Of a DNA stretch of 64,000 bases, positions 14,553 to 22,599 are shown piece by piece. The stretch lies in the NCBI GenBank assembly GCA_965533275.1, contig CBESWG010000006.1:59765-123764 (forward strand), given 5' to 3'. The stretch's first letter is position 1. Each line of letters starts with the position of its first letter. A program made the translations under genes and the position numbers. The notes beneath the pieces are model-generated. The model searched no databases, had not been told where the DNA came from, and saw nothing but the letters and a program-made list of their open reading frames with translations. The stretch is from JAUXEH01 sp965533275 (lineage in GTDB: Bacteria; Acidobacteriota; Aminicenantia; Aminicenantales; Aminicenantaceae).

Positions 14553-17500
14553 CTATTCCCTCCGCAGGGCCGGGAGCAGGTCCAGCCTGGTCCCTCGGCG
14601 AACCGCAGTATATGTCCAGATCCCGCCGTTGACCAGGACGATCACCAGCAGGATCGATAGCGTCACAAATGGGATCTCGGACCCCGGGGCCAGCAGCGAA
14701 GGCAGCGTGGCCAGCAGAGCGGCCAAGAGGCCGAACAGGATCCCGGCCAGGAGGAGCGCCAGATGTTCAAACAGGACCAGGGACTCGAGAGAGCGCCGGC
14801 TGAATCCGACGGCCCGGAGGAGCGCCAGCTCACCCAGACGCTCCCGTACATTGCGCGATACGACAATTCCAATCCCGACGCTCCCCAGCAGCAGGCCGAA
14901 GCTCCCCAGGATCAGGAAGATCGCGAGATACGTGTTTTCCACCTGGTTGAACTCCGCCAGGCGGTCCGAGGTCAGGACCAGGTCCATCCCCTGGTCCAGC
15001 ATGGCCCGGGAAATATCTCCGGCGGTCTGGGAGAGCCCCTCCGAAGGGGCATCGATCAGGAAGAGCCGGTGCCCGCTGAGTGAGGGATACTTCTCGAGGA
15101 AACGCCTCTCCGAGACGATGAGGCTGCCCTGGAACACGGAGTTGTCCAGGCCGCCGACCAACCGGACCGTGAAGGCCTCTCCCTTCTCATCCCGATAGGT
15201 CAGGGTGTCTCCCACGGACAGGCCCAGGCCCCAGACAATGACGGTGTTGTCGGCCACGGCAGGTATGGCCCCATCGGGCAGCGAGGCGTCGAGGGCCGAC
15301 CAGGGATCCCGGGGATCTACCTCACCTGTGGTCTTGATGAAGGTGAATGCGCTCCGCGCGGAAAGCTCCTGCGGATCCACTCCCAGGATCCTGGGGCTGG
15401 ATACGCGGTTGAGATTCAGGCAGCTGGCATCGTCTCCGGGCTTGACCCGAAACGGGACAACTGCCAGTTCCCGATTAGCCAGGTCCTCCAGCCCATAGAA
15501 GCGGGCGCCTTCGGGGCTGTTGAGGTCATAGAACAGGGGGATCGCACTCTCTCCGAACAGGGCGAACCCTCCGGTCCCGGAACGGCGTTCTTCTGCGCCC
15601 TGCACGGCATTCCGCCGGTTGGCTCCCACTGTAAAGACGATGAAGAGCCCGCAGGCCAGCAGCCCGATCAGGGTCAGGCTCCGGATGCGACGGCGCGCCG
15701 TGCCTCGGACGGCGATCCGGAAGAGGCTCAGCCGGCCATTTCCCGATCCCCGTCCCAACATGAAAAGGAGGAGGCTGGTCAGGGCCAGTCCGCCCAGGAG
15801 CAGCAGCGTCCCGGCCGCAAAGAACACGCCAAAGGCCGCCCGCCCCCTTTCCAGGTCGGCTGTGATCAGGATGAGGGCGCTGGCCGCCAGGGACAGAACG
15901 CCCACCCAGAGTCCGATACGAGGGCTCCGGGCACGCAGCGGATCGAGCCGTGTCAGCCCCTTCTGCAAGCCGGACACGGGCTGTTTGACCTGCCTCTCGG
16001 CCACGATCCAGATGGTGAGGAAGGCCGTCAACATACCCAGAGAAGTTCCCAGGCCCAGGGCTGTGGGAGAGAAAAACATCTCAAGCGCGGATGTGCCGAT
16101 GGCGCCCTTCCATACGGTCTTCAGGGCCTCCAGTACTACCAGGTTATATGCCACTCCCACAGCGCAGCCCAGGAGTCCGCCCAAAACGACCAGCACGGCT
16201 CCCTCAGCCAGGAGCAGGCGCAGGACCCTGCGCCGTGAAAAACCCAGGGCCAGGAGCAGCCCCGCCTCTTCCGAACGCTTTTCCACATTGAAGAAGAACA
16301 GCAGTCCCGTGAGCAGCAGCGCGGCCACGATGATGAAGAAGCTCAGCCCGAGGAACAGCTGGCCGAAATCCACTCCCTGGGTTCCGGCCCGGAGGCCCTC
16401 CGCCCGGACCTCCCGGAAGATGAATCCGAGCTGGGCCGGAGAGAGCGCATCCTTCAATGCGCGTTCCAATAACGCCTTGTCTCCGGAGGGGAAACGAACC
16501 GCCGTGACCTCGCCGAATCGGTTGGCCCACATCCGCCGCGCGGCCGCGGCTGTGACGAAGGCCTTGGGTGTGCCGCGAAAGTCTTCCCAATACTCTTCGT
16601 CCCTCTGCCGTATGCGGTCCAGATCTATGGGAATGCCGGGCCTCCAGTCACGCGTGCTCTCGATCCGGGCCAGTCCGGGAAAATCGGGCAGGAGGTCCGG
16701 GTCCGCATAGATCCCCTCCAGCGGGGCCACCTTGCGAACTAAAAACGAAGACTTTTCTTCTTCCAGATTGCGGTTCGGGCCCAGCACATAATAGGAAAGC
16801 TCCACCCGATCCCCTGCGCCCACATTCAGGTCATTGGCCAGCCAAGAATTGACCAGGATCTCGTCGTCTGCCATGGCCGGGGGCACGATGGGAGAGCCCG
16901 GAGCGGAGACAAAGGAGTATGGAGTCGTGGTCTCTTTGCCGCGGATCTCGTTCACGAAATATGTGAGGACGCTGCCGGCCTCAGGATCCAATCCTTCCGC
17001 GGCGTGGGCCACGGCCGGATCCAGGAAGATGCGGGATGACCTCAGCTCAAGAATGCCCCTATCCCCCAGTGTTTTGAGATAGAGTCCCGCGTCATCCAGG
17101 GTCCAGGCCTGAGCGAAGCTTGCCTCGATCTCCTCGAGAGCGAGGGGATCTCCGGCCCTCTCCGCGACCAACAGCGTATTGGCCCGGCCCTCGAGCCCCA
17201 GCTCTCGCGACAGGAAGCTCAAGGAAACAAAGGCCGTGAGGGGGGCCACCTGGTCGGCCCGGAGGTTGAACCGGCCGAACTCAGAGTCTGTGACCACGGC
17301 CCTGATCCGGAGCCGCCGGGCCACGCTGGTATCGCTGTCAAGAGCGAGCGGGGCGTCCCGGGGCATGGACTCGAGGTTTTCGATCCTGAGCACCATCTCG
17401 TCACCCGCCTCCACATCCAACCTGGAGGCCAGATGGCTGTTCAGCAGGATCTCGTCGGGAGGGAGTTGCGCATAGCGCCCCGCGGCCCCGGCCAGGACAC

Positions 17501-17846
17501 CGAAACGTCCGTCCACGCCCGCGACCTGGACCGTGTTGACCCTCTGCCGGCCTCCCTGGGCGCTGGCCATCCCCCGGGCCAGGAGCACCGGGGCGACCTC
17601 CGTTCCCAGCTTGGAGGCCAATTCATCCGCAACCTCGGCCCGAAAGAAGCGGTCCCCCGAAACCATCGCCACCTCGATGCGGCCAAGCCGGTGGAACACG
17701 AGCTGGCGGAGGCTGTGGCGCACGGAATCCCCCACGACCAGTGCACCGACCAGGATGGCCGTGCTCACGGCACATCCCAGCACCACCCAGAGATGTCCCC
17801 TACGGTTGAAAGCGAGGCTGCGGCGCACCAGAGTCCAGGTATTCAT
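14553..17846 (-). CDS. Large ABC exporter permease, duplicated FtsX core
   Basis: A 1097-residue inner-membrane permease with two FtsX modules. TM1 (LWVVLGCAVSTAILVGALVVGD) is followed by a long periplasmic domain, a TM block at about 510-640 (FFIIVAALLLTGLLFFFNVEKRSEEAGLLLALGFSRRRVL), an inter-module region, another periplasmic domain and a final TM block with NVRERLGELALLRAVGFSRRSLESL. This resembles LolC/E- and MacB-like type VII exporters that use the periplasmic domain to pass lipids, lipoproteins or peptides outward. It overlaps its ATPase gene by 4 bp. Position downstream of a glycosyltransferase and propeller proteins suggests export or outer-membrane delivery of something made or used by this operon. 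Confidence 0.9.
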   Translation of the reverse strand: MNTWTLVRRSLAFNRRGHLWVVLGCAVSTAILVGALVVGDSVRHSLRQLVFHRLGRIEVAMVSGDRFFRAEVADELASKLGTEVAPVLLARGMASAQGGRQRVNTVQVAGVDGRFGVLAGAAGRYAQLPPDEILLNSHLASRLDVEAGDEMVLRIENLESMPRDAPLALDSDTSVARRLRIRAVVTDSEFGRFNLRADQVAPLTAFVSLSFLSRELGLEGRANTLLVAERAGDPLALEEIEASFAQAWTLDDAGLYLKTLGDRGILELRSSRIFLDPAVAHAAEGLDPEAGSVLTYFVNEIRGKETTTPYSFVSAPGSPIVPPAMADDEILVNSWLANDLNVGAGDRVELSYYVLGPNRNLEEEKSSFLVRKVAPLEGIYADPDLLPDFPGLARIESTRDWRPGIPIDLDRIRQRDEEYWEDFRGTPKAFVTAAAARRMWANRFGEVTAVRFPSGDKALLERALKDALSPAQLGFIFREVRAEGLRAGTQGVDFGQLFLGLSFFIIVAALLLTGLLFFFNVEKRSEEAGLLLALGFSRRRVLRLLLAEGAVLVVLGGLLGCAVGVAYNLVVLEALKTVWKGAIGTSALEMFFSPTALGLGTSLGMLTAFLTIWIVAERQVKQPVSGLQKGLTRLDPLRARSPRIGLWVGVLSLAASALILITADLERGRAAFGVFFAAGTLLLLGGLALTSLLLFMLGRGSGNGRLSLFRIAVRGTARRRIRSLTLIGLLACGLFIVFTVGANRRNAVQGAEERRSGTGGFALFGESAIPLFYDLNSPEGARFYGLEDLANRELAVVPFRVKPGDDASCLNLNRVSSPRILGVDPQELSARSAFTFIKTTGEVDPRDPWSALDASLPDGAIPAVADNTVIVWGLGLSVGDTLTYRDEKGEAFTVRLVGGLDNSVFQGSLIVSERRFLEKYPSLSGHRLFLIDAPSEGLSQTAGDISRAMLDQGMDLVLTSDRLAEFNQVENTYLAIFLILGSFGLLLGSVGIGIVVSRNVRERLGELALLRAVGFSRRSLESLVLFEHLALLLAGILFGLLAALLATLPSLLAPGSEIPFVTLSILLVIVLVNGGIWTYTAVRRGTRLDLLPALRRE

Positions 17847-18541
17847 GTCCGGCCAGTCTTCTCCAGTTTGCCATTCGCAAGCATATACACTGGATCCATG
17901 AGTCCCGCCAGCTCTTCGGAATGGGTGACCACGACCAGGGTTGTGCCTTCCTCCCGGTTCAGCTGCACCAGGATCTCCCCCAGGTTTTGCGAGGACTTCG
18001 AGTCGAGGGAGCCCGTCGGTTCGTCGGCCAGCAGGAGCCTGGGACGGTTGATCAGGGCCCTCACGACTGCCACGCGCTGGAGCTCACCGCCCGACAGCTG
18101 AGCCGGGAAATGATCCTGATGCTCTCCCAGCCCGATCCGCTCCAAGAGCTCAACGGCACGACCACGCACCTCCGCTCGGTTCGCCTCCGGCCCCAGCGGC
18201 AGGGAGGGCACCTGGACGTTTTCCAGGACCGTGAGATGAGGGAGCAGGTAGTGGAGCTGGAACACAAAACCGATCTCCCGGTTCCGGATGCGGGAGAGTT
18301 CCCGATCCCCCATCTGGGACAGGTCTTCCCCTTGCAGCCTGACCGTGCCGCTCGTGGGCCGGTCAAGGGCGCCCATGATGTTCAGTAGGGTGCTCTTCCC
18401 CGAACCCGAGGGGCCGACCACGGCGATGGCATCTCCGGCCGCGATCTCCAGCGAAAGACCATCGAGGACCGAGACTTCCTCCTCGCGGGAGGGATGCCTG
18501 AATCGTTTGGTGATGTCGTGCAGTTCCAGCAGCATTTCCAT
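17843..18541 (-). CDS. ABC exporter ATP-binding protein (LolD/MacB type)
   Basis: A 232-residue nucleotide-binding subunit. Walker A GPSGSGKST (43-51), Q-loop in FVFQLHYLLP, signature LSGGELQRVAV (149-159), Walker B LLLADEP and H-loop VVTHSEE are all intact. Sequence style and length match LolD/FtsE/MacB ATPases. It overlaps the permease gene by 4 bp and follows the glycosyltransferase by 8 bp. The pair forms a complete exporter; no membrane-fusion protein is encoded next to it. Confidence 0.95.
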   Translation of the reverse strand: MEMLLELHDITKRFRHPSREEEVSVLDGLSLEIAAGDAIAVVGPSGSGKSTLLNIMGALDRPTSGTVRLQGEDLSQMGDRELSRIRNREIGFVFQLHYLLPHLTVLENVQVPSLPLGPEANRAEVRGRAVELLERIGLGEHQDHFPAQLSGGELQRVAVVRALINRPRLLLADEPTGSLDSKSSQNLGEILVQLNREEGTTLVVVTHSEELAGLMDPVYMLANGKLEKTGRT

Positions 18542-18549
18542 TGTCCCGT

Positions 18550-19845
18550 TTACTCCCCCTTGTTTAGGATCTTTTCATAGAGGCCCAGGATGTTCTTGGC
18601 CATGTCTTCCATGGAATAGTCGGCCATCACGGCATTGCGGCCCTTCTCCCCCATCTGCCTCACGCGTTCCGGGTCCTGGAGCAGGGAGGCGGCCGCCTCC
18701 GCCAAGGCTTCCCCTGTATTCGGCCTGAAGATCATGCCCCCCTGAGTGGCAGCAACAAATTCCGGATAACACCCCACATCTGGCTGGACAACCGGCACCC
18801 CGGCCGCCAGGGCCTCCACTTGGTAAGCGCCGAAGGCCTCTCCGCTGGGGACGGGCACGGAGAGCAGCGTCAGGGACTTCAGGAAGGGGATCCGGTTTTT
18901 TTTGTCGAACTCACGGAAGATTTTCATGTCGTCCTTCCAGCCCTGCTCCGTTATCCTGGCGACCTGCCGATCGACAAAAGGCTTGTCCAGCCCCGTATAT
19001 CCACCGGCCAGATGCAGCCTCAGATCCTTAAAACGGGAATCCTGTTTCAGTTCCAGGAAGGCGTCAACCACGATCCCCAGTCCAAAATATTCTGACATCC
19101 GGCAGAGATACCCTAGCACCGGGGGATCGAAGGGCAGTTCTGAGCGCTCATAGCCCTGGAGGTTGATCCCGCCGTTGATGACGGCGATCCGCTCCTCGGG
19201 GATCTCAAGCTCCCCCTGGGATTTCTCGGAATAGTAGCGGCTGGTGGCGACGAAGAGGTCCACATCCTTGGCCTTCTCGCCCATCAGGCTCCAAACGACA
19301 GTCTGCTGGCTCCCATCCATCTCATCGACCCACTCATTCTCATCCTGCAGGGAACACACCACCCGGGCACCGACGTCGTGCTTGATCCTTCGGGCCAGTC
19401 CCAGGAGCAGCGCATTGGACAGGTGGACCACATCCGGCTTGATCTCGTCATGCAGGTACTGGATCAGGTTATCGAGCTCTGCCGCCTGCCGCCCCTCTTC
19501 TCCGTGGAGCATGGATATGGTCATGCCCTCGAGTCCCGAGGCGCTGGTCGAACCGGATTTCTTGGCCGCATACCGGAGCATGGATTGCGAATCAAACGCC
19601 CGCTCCAACCAGGAGGGCGCGTGCCGGTAGAGGGGCATCTTCTCACGCAGATAGAGGTTAATGGCCCCGTAGAATACCGGTGTGCCCGGCACGCCGATAT
19701 GGTCGTATCCCGAGGGAAGATACATCGGGATCTTGCGGACGTCCTGACCGAGGACCAGCATCGCGGTGAGCAGTTCTTCGTCCCGGAAGCAGTTCTGGCA
19801 GTAGAAGTTGTCACCCGAACCGGGTGTGATGTATGCGATCTTCAT
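18550..19845 (-). CDS. GT4-type glycosyltransferase
   Basis: A 431-residue GT-B fold retaining glycosyltransferase. The N-terminal part has IAYITPGSGDNFYCQNC and DVVHLSNALLLGLARR; the C-terminal donor-binding part has VPSGEAFGAYQVEALAAGVPVVQPDVG with the E-x7-E motif of GT4 enzymes. It should act in the cytoplasm with a nucleotide-sugar donor. The stop of the upstream propeller lipoprotein and this ATG overlap as TAATG, so they are translated together. It is the only glycan gene in the operon, so its acceptor may be a lipid, a protein or a small molecule exported by the adjacent ABC system; this is inference. Confidence 0.88.
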   Translation of the reverse strand: MKIAYITPGSGDNFYCQNCFRDEELLTAMLVLGQDVRKIPMYLPSGYDHIGVPGTPVFYGAINLYLREKMPLYRHAPSWLERAFDSQSMLRYAAKKSGSTSASGLEGMTISMLHGEEGRQAAELDNLIQYLHDEIKPDVVHLSNALLLGLARRIKHDVGARVVCSLQDENEWVDEMDGSQQTVVWSLMGEKAKDVDLFVATSRYYSEKSQGELEIPEERIAVINGGINLQGYERSELPFDPPVLGYLCRMSEYFGLGIVVDAFLELKQDSRFKDLRLHLAGGYTGLDKPFVDRQVARITEQGWKDDMKIFREFDKKNRIPFLKSLTLLSVPVPSGEAFGAYQVEALAAGVPVVQPDVGCYPEFVAATQGGMIFRPNTGEALAEAAASLLQDPERVRQMGEKGRNAVMADYSMEDMAKNILGLYEKILNKGE

Positions 19846-21011
19846 TATTTTGTTTCTCCAAAAATATACAGTCGGCCGTCCTCGGCCGCGATGGCCACGA
19901 ATCCGCCGGCCACGGCAGGGCTGCTGAGGATGGCGGCGCCGATCTCATAGGACCAGAGTTCCCGGCCGTCCTTCAGGTCGACAACATAGAGCCAGCCGTC
20001 GATGGATCCAAACACGACCTTGCCGCCGGAAATGACCGGCGACCCGTCGATCTCGTGGCGCGTTCGGAATGTCCAGATCGGGGCCCCGGTCTCCCGGTCC
20101 ATGCAGTGCAGGAACTCGTCACGCGACCCGATGACCACGCGGTCCCGGCCCACGGCGGGGGACGCGAAGAAGGCGCCGCCGTGCTGCTTGTCCTCGTATT
20201 CCCAGACGATGCTCTGGCTTGCGATATCGATGCAGGCCAGCTTGTTGTCGTAGTGACCCAGATAGGCCCGCCCATCGATCAGGGCGGCGGAGCCGGGGAT
20301 GTAGGATCCGGCCCAGACCTCGCCGAGCTTGGTCCCGTCCGCGGTCGAGATCACATGCAGGATCTCGTCACACCCGCCGAAGATCACGTGCCGGCCGTCT
20401 GTGGCGGGAGCCCCGTTGATGTAGTTGTCGGTCTCGTAGCTCCAGTTGAGTTCCCCTGTGGCGGCGTCCAGGCTGTACACCCGGTTGTCATAGCTGCCGA
20501 CATAGATATCGTCGCCCGAACCATCAGGGGCCGGAGACCAGTTGGCGGACCCATAGATGGAATTCTGAGCCTTGAACCTCCACTGCTCTTCTCCTGTTTC
20601 GGCATCAAGCGAGAAGAGCTCCCCGCTGAGGTTCCCGATGAAGATGGAATCCCCCAGGAGGAGCGGCGAGGCCTCGATGTCGTCATTGGACAAAAATTCC
20701 CACACCTTGCGGCCGTCCCCCAAACTCAGCGCAAAGACTCTCCCGTTGGTGGATCCGATGTAGATCTTCCCCAGGCCGATCACGGGTGAGGAGACGATCA
20801 CGGCGCCGGTATCGAAGGACCACAGCAGGTCCAGCGAGTCCGGGATCGGGTCCCGTGCGAGGCCGGACATGGCGGCGTCGCCGCGGAAGATCGGCCAACT
20901 GGCACCTTCGATATCTCCCATGGCCTTCCCGGTTTTCTCCTGAGGTGTGGAACAGGCGAACTGCAGGGCCAAGACACATACAGCCAGGAGCAGGACTCTC
21001 GTTTTAGACAT
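19845..21011 (-). CDS. PQQ-like beta-propeller lipoprotein (C)
   Basis: A 388-residue propeller. I start at ATG 21011 (MSKTRVLLLAVCVLALQFAC), which gives a lipoprotein signal with Cys20, rather than the longer frame from 21137 that lies inside the upstream gene. The start overlaps the upstream stop by 8 bp (ATGTCTAA). After the SWPIFRGDAAMSG motif the blades are unusually regular: VFALSLGDGRKVWEF, FSLDAETGEEQWRFK, YSLDAATGELNWSYE, CIDIASQSIVWEYED, HCMDRETGAPIWTF. BamB-like in style and size. Its coupling to the flavin/Fe-S subunit and to the glycosyltransferase suggests a shared complex or shared timing. Confidence 0.88.
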   Translation of the reverse strand: MSKTRVLLLAVCVLALQFACSTPQEKTGKAMGDIEGASWPIFRGDAAMSGLARDPIPDSLDLLWSFDTGAVIVSSPVIGLGKIYIGSTNGRVFALSLGDGRKVWEFLSNDDIEASPLLLGDSIFIGNLSGELFSLDAETGEEQWRFKAQNSIYGSANWSPAPDGSGDDIYVGSYDNRVYSLDAATGELNWSYETDNYINGAPATDGRHVIFGGCDEILHVISTADGTKLGEVWAGSYIPGSAALIDGRAYLGHYDNKLACIDIASQSIVWEYEDKQHGGAFFASPAVGRDRVVIGSRDEFLHCMDRETGAPIWTFRTRHEIDGSPVISGGKVVFGSIDGWLYVVDLKDGRELWSYEIGAAILSSPAVAGGFVAIAAEDGRLYIFGETK

Positions 21012-22599
21012 GATCCGACCTCTCTCGATCCTTCCAGGCCAGGGCGGCCGTAGGGCAAGCAGCCACGCACTCGGATGCCGCTTTGGCCAGCCCGCGCTGC
21101 AGGGGCTCGTGGAACGGCGTCTCGACCCGGACTTCAAACCCGCGCCCCACGAAGGTCAGGCCAAGCTCCTCTCCATGTTTTTTAGTGAGCCTGACACAGC
21201 GGCCGCAGCGGATGCACTTCCCAGGCTCGTAGATGACGAGGTCGTGCTGCACGATCCTCTCGAATCCCATCCGCTCCTCAGCGGGAAACGGGAGCGGAGA
21301 GGCCCGGTAGACATCAGCGTACTCTCTCAGCATGCAGGTATCGGGTTTGCGGCAGTCACAGCCCAGGCAGCGGCCGGCCTCCTCCCTGGCCTCCTGTTCC
21401 AGGAAGCCGCTGCTGGGCCCACTACCGGGGATCAGGCGGCCGCCAGGCTCCGCTTCCTTGAAGAACTCCTCCATCTCCCCCGCCCGGGGTTTCCCCATCA
21501 CGGAATTGAACCGCCTGGGGGGCCCGGTCAACGGCTTGGAATCCAAGTACAAAAGCGCGGATGATGCCATGGCCTTTCCCTGGGCCTCAGCCCGGATGGC
21601 CATCCGGGAGGGAGTGACGACGCTCCCTCCGGCGAACACGCCGGGCTGAGAGGTTTCGAAGGTCGCCTTGTCGGCTTTCAATCCTCGCGAGGTACGCTCG
21701 AGCCGCAACGTGGGGGGCAGGGCATCTGAGTCCAGAGCCCCCAGCGCCAGGAGCACGGCGCCATGGGAATCCCGGAGTTCCTTAAGGTCGAGTGTTTCTC
21801 CGAGGACCTGACCCTGGCGGAATTCCACACCCAGCGCGGCGATCCGTGCGATCTCTGCGTCCAGTACGGATCTGGGGAGTTCGTCTTCGGGAACGCCGTA
21901 CCGCAGCATCCCCCCGGGCTCGGGATTTCGGTCATAGACGATGCAGGCCTGCCCGGCCCGGGCCAGGTGGAAGGCGGCCGCCAACCCGGCCGGCCCCGCC
22001 CCTACGATGGCCACAGAGCCGGGGGCGCGCTGCAGCGGTTCGGGGCGAAAGGGAAAATCCCGCGCCAGATCCACATCGGCGGCGTATCTCTTGAGCAGGC
22101 AGATCGAGACCGGATCGTCATGGAACCGGCGCTTGCAGGCCTTCTCACAGGGCGCGGGGCAGATGCGCCCCAGGACCGCAGGCAATGCGATGTCGTCCAT
22201 GACCGTTTGCAGGGCTTCCTCGGTCCGGCCATCCCTGATCAGTCGGATCATGCGGGGGATATCCATGTGTGCGGGGCAGGCCCTCTGGCAGGGGGCCTGG
22301 CAGTCCCCCACATGCTCGCTCAGGAGGAACGCCAGGGCATGCCGGCGCGCATCCTGCACGGCCTCACCCCCGGTCTCGATCCGCATCCCATCCTGGGCGG
22401 GGGCGGAACAGGCCGGGAGGAGCCTGCCCGTTTCGGTCTCATGCACGACACAGATCATGCAGGACGTGAACTTTTCGGCTCCGTCCAAATGACAGAGAGT
22501 GGGGATCGTTATCCCCAACTCCCCGGCGGCTTCGAGGATGGTCTTCCCCAGGGGCACCCGGACCTCCCGGCCGTCGAGGGTCAGGGTGACGGCGCTCAT
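21004..22599 (-). CDS. NuoG/GltD-like Fe-S flavoprotein subunit lacking the NADPH-binding domain
   Basis: A 531-residue redox subunit. Residues 36-64 hold the canonical NuoG-type [2Fe-2S] motif C-x10-C-x2-C-x13-C. Residues 96-167 hold His96 and Cys100/104/108 plus Cys147/151/155/167, as in GltD/NfnB. An FAD Rossmann motif GAGPAG is at 200-205. In GltD and NfnB a second, NADPH-binding Rossmann domain lies before the GVFAxGD motif; here only about 33 residues separate LLALGA (283-288) from GVFAGG (320-325), so that domain is absent, and the usual Asp of GD is Ser326. RCLGCDC (410-416) and a NuoG-like ferredoxin end follow, with CIRCGRC at 462-468 and Cys511/515 keeping ligands for one [4Fe-4S]. 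The layout recalls StnC/Bfu-type subunits. ATG 22599 has GGAGGT and overlaps the NuoEF stop by ATGA. Confidence 0.85.
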   Translation of the reverse strand: MSAVTLTLDGREVRVPLGKTILEAAGELGITIPTLCHLDGAEKFTSCMICVVHETETGRLLPACSAPAQDGMRIETGGEAVQDARRHALAFLLSEHVGDCQAPCQRACPAHMDIPRMIRLIRDGRTEEALQTVMDDIALPAVLGRICPAPCEKACKRRFHDDPVSICLLKRYAADVDLARDFPFRPEPLQRAPGSVAIVGAGPAGLAAAFHLARAGQACIVYDRNPEPGGMLRYGVPEDELPRSVLDAEIARIAALGVEFRQGQVLGETLDLKELRDSHGAVLLALGALDSDALPPTLRLERTSRGLKADKATFETSQPGVFAGGSVVTPSRMAIRAEAQGKAMASSALLYLDSKPLTGPPRRFNSVMGKPRAGEMEEFFKEAEPGGRLIPGSGPSSGFLEQEAREEAGRCLGCDCRKPDTCMLREYADVYRASPLPFPAEERMGFERIVQHDLVIYEPGKCIRCGRCVRLTKKHGEELGLTFVGRGFEVRVETPFHEPLQRGLAKAASECVAACPTAALAWKDRERSDHV

